5,890 nt of DNA from Bacteroides sp. (GTDB taxonomy: Bacteria > Bacteroidota > Bacteroidia > Bacteroidales > Bacteroidaceae), in the NCBI GenBank assembly GCA_030151635.1, contig JASLDF010000045.1, forward strand, positions 1 through 5,890, given 5' to 3'. Positions 1 to 5,890 of this stretch are shown in pieces (positions within the stretch are counted from its first letter, which is position 1; each line of letters opens with the position of its first letter). Both the position numbers and the translations under genes were made by a program. The notes below the pieces were generated by a model that worked only from the letters and a program-made list of their open reading frames with translations, made no database searches and was not told where the DNA came from.

Positions 1-1
1 G

Positions 2-943
2 ATGGAAAATAAAAGCTTAGTAAGCCTTGCTGAATACTCAAAAGAGAAGATTCTCTATCTCTTAGATATGGCAAGCCGATTTGAAGAAAATCCCAACCGC
101 CGCCTTTTAGAGAATAAAATCGTAGCCACCCTTTTTTTTGAACCCTCAACCAGAACACGACTCAGCTTCGAAACAGCTGCTAACCGATTAGGCGCACGAG
201 TTATTGGTTTTACAGATCCAAAAGCTACAAGTTCTTCAAAAGGAGAAACCCTAAAAGATACGATTCGCATGGTCAGTAATTACGCAGACATCATAGTTAT
301 GCGACATTTTTTAGAAGGTGCTGCCCGTTATGCTTCTGAATCCACTCCTATTCCAATAGTAAACGCTGGCGATGGTGCCAATCAACATCCATCTCAAACC
401 ATGCTGGACCTCTACTCTATTCGAAAGACACAAGGAACACTAGAAAATCTCAACATATTCCTAGTTGGTGATTTAAAATTTGGAAGAACCGTACACTCCT
501 TGATTACTGCTATGAGACATTTTAATCCAACCTTCCATTTTATATCACCCGAAGAACTTAAAATGCCAGAAGAATATAAGCTATTCTGTAAAAACAACGG
601 TTTAAAATTCCAAGAACACACTTCCTTTACTGAAGAAATTATAGCAGATGCAGACATCTTATATGTAACAAGAGTACAAGGAGAAAGATTTACAGACTTG
701 TTAGAATATGAACGAGTTAAAAATGCATATACCCTTCACAATAGCATGTTGAAGCATACTAAAGATAATTTACGAATACTTCACCCATTACCTAGGGTTA
801 AAGAAATATCTTATGATGTAGATGAAAACCCTAAGGCCTACTATTTTGAACAGGCACTAAACGGTGTTTTTGCACGTCAAGCCATTTTATGCGATGTATT
901 AGGTTTAACCATTGAAGATATAGACAATTATGACAAAAAATAA
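2..943 (+). CDS. pyrB: Aspartate carbamoyltransferase catalytic chain
   Basis: This 313-residue protein condenses carbamoyl phosphate with L-aspartate to give N-carbamoyl-L-aspartate, the committed step of pyrimidine synthesis, in the cytoplasm. The carbamoyl-phosphate signature STRTR is at residues 49-53. SSSKGE (77-82) supplies the loop lysine K80 that reaches into a neighbouring subunit. R101, HPSQT (129-133, H129 and Q132), GRTVHS (161-166), RVQ (224-226) and HPLPR (261-265) match the known catalytic and aspartate-binding positions. Length is normal (E. coli 311) and the N-terminus fits the Bacteroidales family, so the ATG at position 2 is probably the true start even though only one base precedes it. 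Its promoter lies outside the window. It overlaps pyrI by 14 bases in a different frame, which implies co-transcription and coupled translation. Residue 227 is Gly where Lys or Arg is usual (RVQ-K/R-ERF). Assignment is secure. Confidence 0.98.
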   Translation: MENKSLVSLAEYSKEKILYLLDMASRFEENPNRRLLENKIVATLFFEPSTRTRLSFETAANRLGARVIGFTDPKATSSSKGETLKDTIRMVSNYADIIVMRHFLEGAARYASESTPIPIVNAGDGANQHPSQTMLDLYSIRKTQGTLENLNIFLVGDLKFGRTVHSLITAMRHFNPTFHFISPEELKMPEEYKLFCKNNGLKFQEHTSFTEEIIADADILYVTRVQGERFTDLLEYERVKNAYTLHNSMLKHTKDNLRILHPLPRVKEISYDVDENPKAYYFEQALNGVFARQAILCDVLGLTIEDIDNYDKK

Positions 944-1406
944 TCAAGCTCTACAAGTAGCCGCATTAGAGAACGGAACTGTAATCGATCACATTCCATC
1001 AGAAAGTTTATTTACAGTAGTTTCATTACTCAACCTCGATGAAATATCAGACCGAATCACGATTGGGAACAACTTCAACAGCAAAAGGTTAACAAAGAAA
1101 GGTATCATTAAAATTGAGAACAAATTTTTTGATGAAGATGAAATTAGTAGAATATCTATTGTTGCACCACATGCTCGACTAAACATTATTAGAAACTATG
1201 AAGTAGTTGACAAAAAAGAGATTGAGATGCCCGATAAATTGCGTGACATTATTAAATGTGCCAATCCTAAATGCATTACTAATAATGAACCTATGCCTAC
1301 ATATTTCCATGTCATTGATAAAAACCACTGTCTAGTAAAATGCCACTATTGCGAGAAGGAACAGAATAGAAAAGATTTCGTCATAAAGGAACCAACTATT
1401 AAGTGA
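930..1406 (+). CDS. pyrI: Aspartate carbamoyltransferase regulatory chain
   Basis: This 158-residue regulatory subunit of class B aspartate carbamoyltransferase binds nucleotide effectors (ATP, CTP, UTP) and links catalytic trimers. The N-terminal allosteric domain (about residues 8-100) has GTVIDHIP (16-23), whose D20 and H21 match nucleotide-binding D19 and H20 of E. coli. K61 in KIEN and K95 after NYEVV match E. coli K60 and K94. The C-terminal zinc domain has all four ligands: C110 and C115 (C-x4-C), then C138 and C141 (C-x2-C). C134 is an additional cysteine. The ATG at 930 lies inside the end of pyrB and gives the usual family N-terminus (MTxxN...LQV). Length is close to the E. coli protein (about 153). 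With both the effector residues and the zinc site present, the enzyme is probably the allosteric dodecamer; that is inferred from homology. Confidence 0.97.
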   Translation: MTKNNQALQVAALENGTVIDHIPSESLFTVVSLLNLDEISDRITIGNNFNSKRLTKKGIIKIENKFFDEDEISRISIVAPHARLNIIRNYEVVDKKEIEMPDKLRDIIKCANPKCITNNEPMPTYFHVIDKNHCLVKCHYCEKEQNRKDFVIKEPTIK

Positions 1407-1421
1407 TAGGCACTCTTTAAT

Positions 1422-1453
1422 TTTGATTATTCATTTATTAATACGTATTTTTG
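1422..1453 (+). promoter_or_regulatory. Bacteroidota-type promoter for the barrel gene
   Basis: A TTTG at 1422-1425 (-33 element) and TATTTTTG at 1446-1453 (matching the -7 consensus TAnnTTTG) are separated by exactly 20 bases, the preferred spacing for the Bacteroidota primary sigma factor. The start of transcription would be a few bases past 1453, leaving a leader of about 20-25 bases before the ATG at 1482. No terminator hairpin is visible between pyrI and this site, so read-through from pyrBI is also possible. Since glyA follows 54 bases after the barrel gene without a terminator, this promoter may serve both. Confidence 0.72.
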
Positions 1454-1481
1454 AGTAACAGAATCTTACGCTCAACCAAAT

Positions 1482-2210
1482 ATGAAAAAAGTTTTTACTG
1501 CGTTACTATTAATATTCCTGTCCTCTTCACTCTTTTCTCAAGAAGTGATATTAGACAACGTAAATTCGACAGTAAACAACCGTCGTGTCAACATTGGACT
1601 CAAGACTGGCTTTACGTCAACCATTTACTTAACTTCTAATTTTCACTACAATGGAATTAAGATTAACAATGTACAGAACAACTATAAAATTGGATATAAC
1701 ACAAGTTTTTTTCTAAGATTCAACCTCAAGAAACATTTTATACAACCTGAGTTTTCCTACGTAATTAATCGTTGTGAAATTCAATTCAATAGAGATGGTT
1801 CATATTTCTTAGGAAACCCATCTGAATATGCAACAATTACATCAAAGATTCACAGCCTTGACTTCCCTATATTGTATGGATATAATTTCATAAAACAAGG
1901 AATTTATGGGATGTCTTTCTTTGTAGGACCAAAGGTTAAATTCAATTTAAAACAAAAGCAAGACATAAGTTATAAAAACTTTGATGTGAGTAATTTTGAA
2001 GAGAAATTATACCCACTTAATGTAGGTCTAACTGTTGGGTTATCCGTATATATATCTAAAGTATTTTTTGACTTCCGATATGAACAAATTCTACATAACA
2101 TTTCTAAATCTGTATCTTATGCACTACCTGAAGGCATTGAGTCTTTTGGACAAATAAAGCTACACAGACGAGATAATATGTTGAGTTTTTCTTTAGGAGT
2201 TATTCTATAA
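1482..2210 (+). CDS. Outer-membrane beta-barrel protein, PorT-like family
   Basis: This 242-residue protein starts with a clear signal peptide: MKK, a hydrophobic core (residues 4-18) and a likely signal peptidase I cut after S19, leaving an N-terminal Gln as is common in Bacteroidota exports. The mature part alternates polar and hydrophobic residues in strand-like blocks, at about 35-50, 68-82, 85-102, 122-136, 143-158, 175-204 (probably two strands) and 230-242. That fits a barrel of about eight strands. HSLDFPILYGY (124-134) followed by FFVGPKVKF (146-154) is the pattern seen in PorT-type outer-membrane barrels (Pfam OMP_b-brl_2). The chain ends in an amphipathic strand (MLSFSLGVIL), as expected for recognition by the outer-membrane assembly machinery. 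It has its own promoter, and no Shine-Dalgarno is visible. The specific function is unknown; these barrels range from secretion components to uncharacterised proteins. Nothing ties it to its metabolic neighbours except position. Confidence 0.85.
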   Translation: MKKVFTALLLIFLSSSLFSQEVILDNVNSTVNNRRVNIGLKTGFTSTIYLTSNFHYNGIKINNVQNNYKIGYNTSFFLRFNLKKHFIQPEFSYVINRCEIQFNRDGSYFLGNPSEYATITSKIHSLDFPILYGYNFIKQGIYGMSFFVGPKVKFNLKQKQDISYKNFDVSNFEEKLYPLNVGLTVGLSVYISKVFFDFRYEQILHNISKSVSYALPEGIESFGQIKLHRRDNMLSFSLGVIL

Positions 2211-2213
2211 TAC

Positions 2214-2239
2214 ATATAAATATTTTGCAAACTTTATAT
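2214..2239. repeat. AT-rich inverted repeat before glyA
   Basis: ATATAAA (2214-2220) is mirrored by TTTATAT (2233-2239), and the 12-base spacer contains the 8-bp palindrome TTTGCAAA (2224-2231). It lies 25-50 bases upstream of the glyA start. The segment also includes TATTTTG (2221-2227), one base short of the TAnnTTTG promoter element and without a TTTG at the right distance upstream. It could be a regulator site or a weak promoter, but in such AT-rich sequence it could equally be chance. Confidence 0.25.
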
Positions 2240-2264
2240 CTAATACACTTAAAAATTATTTAGA

Positions 2265-3545
2265 ATGAAAAGAGACAACGTAATTTTCGACATTATCGAG
2301 CAAGAGCACAAAAGACAATTAAAAGGTATCGAATTAATTGCTTCTGAAAACTTTGTGAGTGATCAAGTAATGGCTGCAATGGGTTCTTGTTTAACCAATA
2401 AATATGCAGAAGGATATCCTGGCAAAAGATATTATGGAGGATGTGAAATAGTGGATAAAAGCGAGCAATTAGCTATCGACCGATTAAAAGAGCTTTTCGG
2501 TGCAGAATGGGCTAATGTTCAACCACACTCTGGTGCACAAGCAAATGCTGCTGTTTTCTTAGCAGTACTTAAACCTGGAGAAAAGTTCATGGGACTTAAT
2601 CTAAGCCATGGTGGTCACTTATCTCACGGCTCATCAGTTAACTCATCTGGAATTATTTATACCCCTTGCGAGTATAACTTAAATAAAGAAACAGGTCTTA
2701 TCGACTACGATGAGATGGAAGAAATCGCTATACGTGAAAAACCAAAAGTAATTATTGGTGGTGGTTCTGCTTATTCTAGAGAATGGAACTACAAACGCAT
2801 GCGTGAAATAGCCGATAAAGTAGGTGCTTTATTAATGATTGATATGGCTCACCCTGCTGGTCTTGTAGCTGCAGGTCTATTAGATAATCCTGTAAAGTAT
2901 GCACACATAGTTACTTCAACTACCCACAAAACCCTTAGAGGACCTCGTGGTGGTGTCATATTAATGGGTAAAGACTTCCCTAATCCATGGGGCTTAGCAA
3001 CTAAGAAAGGTGAAATCAAAATGATGTCACAACTTTTAGACTCTGCTGTATTCCCTGGTATGCAAGGCGGTCCCCTAGAACACGTAATTGCTGCTAAAGC
3101 AGTGGCATTTGGAGAAGCGCTTCAACCTGAATTCAAAGAGTACCAACTTCAAGTGAAGAAAAATGCTCACGTTCTTGCTGAAGAGCTTAAGAAAAGAGGA
3201 TTTATTATCGTATCGAATGGTACAGATAACCACTCTATGCTAGTTGACCTTCGCTCTAAATACCCTGATTTAACAGGTAAAGTAGCAGAGAAGGTATTAG
3301 TAGAAGCTGATATAACAGTTAACAAAAACATGGTTCCTTTTGACTCTAGATCTGCATTCCAAACTTCTGGAATTAGACTAGGAACTCCTGCAATTACAAC
3401 CAGAGGAGCTAAAGAAGACTTAATGGTCGTTATCGCAGAATTAATTGAAACTGTTCTTTCTAATGTAGAAAATCCAGCTAAAATTAAAGAAGTTAGAGAA
3501 CGCGTTAATCAATTAATGTCTAAATATCCAATCTTTGCTTATTAA
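2265..3545 (+). CDS. glyA: Serine hydroxymethyltransferase
   Basis: This 426-residue cytoplasmic PLP enzyme interconverts serine and glycine, loading the one-carbon unit onto tetrahydrofolate as 5,10-methylene-THF. The PLP lysine is K222 in STTHKTLRGPRGG. Supporting residues are Y47 and E49 in KYAEGYPGKRYYGG (46-59), the cofactor-stacking H118 in GGHLSHG, D193 and H196 in MIDMAHPAGL, and R371 in SGIRLGTPA, which binds the substrate carboxylate. Compared with E. coli (417 residues) it has extra residues between VILMGK and AVFPG (about 236-256, including NPWGL), which I associate with Bacteroidota SHMTs. The start at 2265 fits the family N-terminus; no Shine-Dalgarno precedes it. It follows the barrel gene by 54 bases with no convincing promoter of its own, so co-transcription is plausible. 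It ends before a strong palindrome. Fhs, another folate one-carbon enzyme, is convergent with it. Confidence 0.98.
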   Translation: MKRDNVIFDIIEQEHKRQLKGIELIASENFVSDQVMAAMGSCLTNKYAEGYPGKRYYGGCEIVDKSEQLAIDRLKELFGAEWANVQPHSGAQANAAVFLAVLKPGEKFMGLNLSHGGHLSHGSSVNSSGIIYTPCEYNLNKETGLIDYDEMEEIAIREKPKVIIGGGSAYSREWNYKRMREIADKVGALLMIDMAHPAGLVAAGLLDNPVKYAHIVTSTTHKTLRGPRGGVILMGKDFPNPWGLATKKGEIKMMSQLLDSAVFPGMQGGPLEHVIAAKAVAFGEALQPEFKEYQLQVKKNAHVLAEELKKRGFIIVSNGTDNHSMLVDLRSKYPDLTGKVAEKVLVEADITVNKNMVPFDSRSAFQTSGIRLGTPAITTRGAKEDLMVVIAELIETVLSNVENPAKIKEVRERVNQLMSKYPIFAY

Positions 3546-3572
3546 TATATATGCTTAAGATTTAAAATAAAA

Positions 3573-3604
3573 AAAGGTCCTTTATATTAATATAAAGGAC
3601 CTTT
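3573..3604. terminator. Perfect 32-bp palindrome, likely bidirectional terminator
   Basis: Bases 3573-3604 are identical to their own reverse complement: two 16-base arms built on AAAGGTCC / GGACCTTT with an AT-rich centre around TTAA (3587-3590). It lies 28 bases after the glyA stop, as expected for that gene's terminator. The flanks differ. On the plus strand the hairpin is followed by only three Ts and then AAAA. On the minus strand the run of A at 3569-3575 gives seven Ts followed by ATTTT. By the classic hairpin-plus-U-tract rule it should therefore stop minus-strand transcripts better than glyA transcripts. Confidence 0.8.
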
Positions 3605-3700
3605 AAAATTGTATACCTCTCAATTACTTAAATAGAGATATTCACACTTAAAAATTAGGTTTAGGTTCAAATAAAACTTACTTATTTTGAATAGATACTG

Positions 3701-3708
3701 TAAAGGTA
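3701..3708 (-). promoter_or_regulatory. Weak -7-like element on the minus strand
   Basis: Read on the minus strand the site is TACCTTTA, one base off the Bacteroidota -7 consensus TAnnTTTG, in a context (TGTACCTTTACAGTATC) that resembles many promoters of this phylum. No TTTG lies 19-21 bases upstream (the sequence there is TGAG or ATGA), which lowers confidence. A transcript starting near 3695 would run without any ATG-led frame to the palindrome at 3573-3604, whose T-rich side faces this direction, giving an RNA of roughly 130 bases. Confidence 0.25.
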
Positions 3709-3811
3709 CATTTTTATTCTACATAATCTCATTATCCTGCAACTTATTTTCAAATACACGTCTTTATTTTTCATAAAATACTCTTACTAAAAGCCTTTAA
3801 GGAGTTATTTA

Positions 3812-3847
3812 AAGTAATATGACGTAATAAAGTCATACATATTACTT
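3812..3847. repeat. Inverted repeat with 10-bp perfect arms
   Basis: AAGTAATATG (3812-3821) and CATATTACTT (3838-3847) are exact reverse complements around a 16-base spacer. An alternative inner pairing uses ATGAC (3819-3823) with GTCAT (3832-3836), so the sequence could switch between two hairpins. Neither side has a T-tract, so it is not a classic terminator. It may be a protein-binding dyad or an RNA structure. The function is unknown. Confidence 0.45.
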
Positions 3848-4002
3848 GCTATATACGGACATTAAGTACTTTATTTTGTTATATCTTACTGCAATTTAGA
3901 AATCAAACATTTCATATTTCAACTAGCTACACTCTCAATGTTTACAAACTACTAGCAAGCGACTTCCTAACCATTTTCATAAGGGACAAGCACAACTAAT
4001 TA

Positions 4003-4017
4003 TTTACTATAAGTAAA
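4003..4017. repeat. Short dyad TTTACT-ATA-AGTAAA
   Basis: Six-base arms (4003-4008 and 4012-4017) surround a three-base centre, just beyond the fhs terminator. This is operator-like in form, but no gene start lies nearby to be controlled, and a dyad this short is common in AT-rich DNA. Confidence 0.2.
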
Positions 4018-4040
4018 CGAATGAGTTTGTCATTAACAGA

Positions 4041-4083
4041 AAAATGGCAAGTCTAATATAATCATATCTAGACCTGCCATTTT
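4041..4083 (-). terminator. Rho-independent terminator of fhs
   Basis: Arms 4041-4055 and 4069-4083 form a 15-bp stem around a 13-base loop. As minus-strand RNA every position pairs, one as a G-U wobble (4074 with 4050). As plus-strand RNA the same position is an A-C mismatch, so the hairpin is better in the fhs direction. On the minus strand the arm ends in TTTT and one more T follows (4040) before CTG, a short U-tract. It begins 70 bases after the fhs stop codon. Confidence 0.78.
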
Positions 4084-4153
4084 GAAATTTATTTTCACAA
4101 GATTACTTGATGATGGTTTTATTTCCCAAATCAACATCATACAATCCTATTTT

Positions 4154-5821
4154 TTAGCTTAATCCTTCAATTTCTCCATTTACGACATCAATTCGTAATG
4201 CTTGTGGAGATTTAGGCAAACCTGGCATACGAAGCATGTTACCAGCAATTGCTACAATCATTTCAGCACCGTTGTTAATTACAAAATCACGAATTTCGAA
4301 ATCAAAACCATCTGCAGCACCATACGCCTTATCATCTGCCGAGAATGAATATTGTGTTTTAGCAATACATACTGGATAATGAGAAACACCCATTTCATTA
4401 ATTAGGGTAATCATTTTCTTTGCTTTAGCAGCATAGTTGACGCTTGCCGCACCATATATATTTTTCGCTAACTTTTCAACTTTTACTTCAACAGAGTCCA
4501 TTTCATCGTACGCAAATTTTAAAGGCTGTGAAGGATTCTTTTCGATTGTATCTACTACTAGTTTAGCCAATTCAACAGCTCCTTCTCCACCCTCAGTGAA
4601 TGCATTATTTATAGCAAAGCCAACTCCAAGTTCTGCACAATGTCTTTTGATTAAATCCATTTCTTCATCTGTATCAGTAGCAAATCTATTAAATGATACT
4701 ACAACAGTTTGTCCAAAAGATTTTAGATTACGAATGTGCTTATCAATATTTTCAAAACCTTTCTTTATACCCTCAATGTTTGGTTCTTTAATTGCATCTA
4801 AGGCAACACCACCGTGCATTTTTAAACCCTGTGCTGTAGCTACAATAACGGTTAATTTAGGCTGAAGTCCAGCTTTACGACACTTAATATCATAGAATTT
4901 CTCTGCACCCAAATCAGCACCAAAGCCAGCCTCCGTAATGGTGTAATCTCCATAAGTCATCGCCATTTTTGTAGCAATAATAGAATTACAACCATGTGCT
5001 ATATTAGCAAAAGGTCCACCATGAACTAATGCAGGGCTACCTTCTGTGGTCTGCACCAAGTTAGGGTTTAAAGCATCACGCAATAAAACTGTAATTGCAC
5101 CTGCAATCCCTAAATCCCTTACTGTAAAAGGTTTATTATCGTAAGTATAACCTAAAAGTATATTTTCAATTCTTCTGCGTAGGTCAGCTTCATCAGTAGC
5201 TAAACAAAGAATAGCCATCAACTCCGAAGCTGCAGTAATATCGAAACCTGCTTGACCAGTAATTCCATCAGTAGCAGCTCCCAACCCAACAACAACATTA
5301 CGTAAAGAACGATCATTTACATCTAATACACGACGCCATAGATTTTCTTTCAAAGCAAATCCTGTTGCACGATTTTGATAAATGTAGTTATCGAACAACG
5401 CTGAAATCATATTATGCGCCGAAGTAATGGCATGGAAATCTCCTGTAAAATGCAGGTTGATTTTTTCCATTGGAAGAACTTGAGCAAAACCACCACCGGC
5501 AGCTCCACCCTTCATTCCAAAACATGGACCTAAAGAAGGTTCACGTAAAGCTACAAAAGCTTTTTTCCCTAGTTTTTGCAATCCTAAAGCCAAACCTATT
5601 GAAACAGTTGTTTTACCAATACCTGCTTTCGTTGCAGTTATGGCTGTTACTAAAATTAGGTTGTTCTTTTTGACCTTTTCTTCATCAATTAAATTAATGG
5701 GCAACTTAGCTATGTATTTTCCGAAATTTTCAATTTTATCTACCGGAATCCCTACATTCTTAGCTACTTGATTTATTTCTTGAAGCTTAATGCTACGAGC
5801 AATTTCAATATCACTTTTCAT
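4154..5821 (-). CDS. fhs: Formate-tetrahydrofolate ligase (10-formyl-THF synthetase)
   Basis: This 555-residue cytoplasmic enzyme makes 10-formyl-THF from formate, THF and ATP, supplying purine synthesis and formyl-Met-tRNA. The ATP-binding loop is TKAGIGKTT (64-72, K70). Family-typical blocks follow: REPSLGPCFGMKGGAAGGG (93-111), FTGDFHAITSAHN (125-137), LVHGGPFANIAHGCNS (265-280), TEAGFGADLGAEKF (296-309), PVCIAKTQYSFS (483-494) and MPGLPKSP (532-539). Length is normal (about 555-560) and both ends match the Bacteroidales family (MKSDIEIARS; GEIEGLS). Residue 63 is Ala in TAITATKAG, where I expect Pro (TAITPTKAG), a single-base difference of uncertain effect. It is convergent with glyA and has its own terminator and a promoter-like element upstream, so it appears to be transcribed alone. 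No Shine-Dalgarno is visible. Assignment is secure. Confidence 0.98.
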   Translation of the reverse strand: MKSDIEIARSIKLQEINQVAKNVGIPVDKIENFGKYIAKLPINLIDEEKVKKNNLILVTAITATKAGIGKTTVSIGLALGLQKLGKKAFVALREPSLGPCFGMKGGAAGGGFAQVLPMEKINLHFTGDFHAITSAHNMISALFDNYIYQNRATGFALKENLWRRVLDVNDRSLRNVVVGLGAATDGITGQAGFDITAASELMAILCLATDEADLRRRIENILLGYTYDNKPFTVRDLGIAGAITVLLRDALNPNLVQTTEGSPALVHGGPFANIAHGCNSIIATKMAMTYGDYTITEAGFGADLGAEKFYDIKCRKAGLQPKLTVIVATAQGLKMHGGVALDAIKEPNIEGIKKGFENIDKHIRNLKSFGQTVVVSFNRFATDTDEEMDLIKRHCAELGVGFAINNAFTEGGEGAVELAKLVVDTIEKNPSQPLKFAYDEMDSVEVKVEKLAKNIYGAASVNYAAKAKKMITLINEMGVSHYPVCIAKTQYSFSADDKAYGAADGFDFEIRDFVINNGAEMIVAIAGNMLRMPGLPKSPQALRIDVVNGEIEGLS

Positions 5822-5862
5822 ATCTAAATCAGATTAAACATTAAAATATAACTAATACCAAA

Positions 5863-5870
5863 CAAATATA
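5863..5870 (-). promoter_or_regulatory. -7 element of a likely fhs promoter
   Basis: Read on the minus strand this is TATATTTG, a full match to TAnnTTTG, 41 bases upstream of the fhs ATG. The implied leader is about 35 bases. The matching -33 TTTG would fall at or beyond the window end, so it cannot be checked here. Confidence 0.45.
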
Positions 5871-5890
5871 ATAACAATAAAGCACTTATA

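Larger units (their letters stand above)
3605..4040. other. Non-coding AT-rich gap between convergent genes
   Basis: About 435 bases without a credible gene on either strand. Stops are frequent in all frames, and I could not recognise protein fragments, a tRNA, a riboswitch or an insertion-sequence end. It contains a 10-bp-arm inverted repeat (3812-3847), a short dyad (4003-4017), a tandem TTAGGTTTAGGTT (3655-3667) and a minus-strand promoter-like motif (3701-3708). Given its length for a gap between converging genes, it may hold a small RNA or the remains of a lost gene, but nothing seen proves either. Confidence 0.6.

Noticed and set aside
1451..1639. 62-codon plus-strand frame overlapping the start of the barrel gene
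   Set aside because: It overlaps the signal peptide and first strand of the barrel in another frame, starts inside the promoter's -7 element and resembles no known protein.
2211..2264. Standalone promoter for glyA
   Set aside because: Only TATTTTG (2221-2227) comes near the consensus; the spacer inside the element is one base short and no TTTG lies 19-21 bases upstream.
3655..3667. TTAGGTTTAGGTT tandem, telomere-like repeat
   Set aside because: Two copies of a six-base unit in AT-rich sequence; too short to be a repeat array, and such telomeres do not occur in bacteria of this kind.
3605..4040. Possible decayed gene, tRNA or riboswitch in the long gap
   Set aside because: Both strands were read for protein-like stretches, a cloverleaf and a conserved riboswitch core. 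Stops are dense and nothing recognisable was found.
4437..4865. 142-codon plus-strand open frame inside fhs
   Set aside because: It lies wholly antisense to the highly conserved fhs coding sequence, its translation is Ser/Ala/Thr-rich with no recognisable domain, and no promoter is seen; it is a shadow frame.
1..5890. CRISPR array, insertion sequence, toxin-antitoxin or defence system
   Set aside because: No spaced direct repeats, transposase, terminal inverted repeats with target duplications or small paired genes are present. Every sizeable gene is a housekeeping enzyme or an envelope barrel.

Overview
The window looks like an ordinary chromosomal housekeeping segment from a low-GC member of the Bacteroidota, most likely the order Bacteroidales or a close relative. 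Several things point there. The PyrB, PyrI, SHMT and Fhs proteins resemble Bacteroidales versions as I remember them. SHMT carries the extra stretch before the AVFPG motif that I associate with this phylum. One gene encodes a PorT-like outer-membrane beta-barrel. The genes lack Shine-Dalgarno sequences, and a well-spaced TTTG / TAnnTTTG promoter is present. No species can be named from this alone.

Layout: (1) Positions 2-1406, plus strand, hold pyrB and pyrI, the catalytic and regulatory chains of aspartate carbamoyltransferase (pyrimidine synthesis). They overlap by 14 bases, and the window begins one base before pyrB, so their promoter is outside. (2) Positions 1407-1481 are a short gap with a near-ideal Bacteroidota promoter. 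(3) Positions 1482-2210, plus strand, encode a secreted outer-membrane beta-barrel protein of unknown role. (4) Positions 2265-3545, plus strand, are glyA (serine hydroxymethyltransferase). No terminator separates it from the barrel gene, so the two may be co-transcribed. (5) Positions 3546-4153 are a 608-base AT-rich gap between convergent genes. It holds a perfect 32-bp palindrome (terminator), a 10-bp-arm inverted repeat, a weak minus-strand promoter-like motif and a hairpin terminator for fhs, but no recognisable gene. (6) Positions 4154-5821, minus strand, are fhs (formate-tetrahydrofolate ligase), with a promoter-like -7 element upstream at the window edge.

Functionally, glyA and fhs both charge tetrahydrofolate with one-carbon units: SHMT makes methylene-THF from serine, and Fhs makes 10-formyl-THF from formate. 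PyrB and PyrI feed pyrimidine synthesis, so the window is a nucleotide-precursor and one-carbon neighbourhood. The barrel protein has no obvious link to either pathway. I found no CRISPR array, mobile element, tRNA or rRNA, and no convincing new biological system. The points most worth a second look are the strand bias of the terminators, a possible small minus-strand RNA downstream of glyA, and the barrel gene inside a metabolic cluster.
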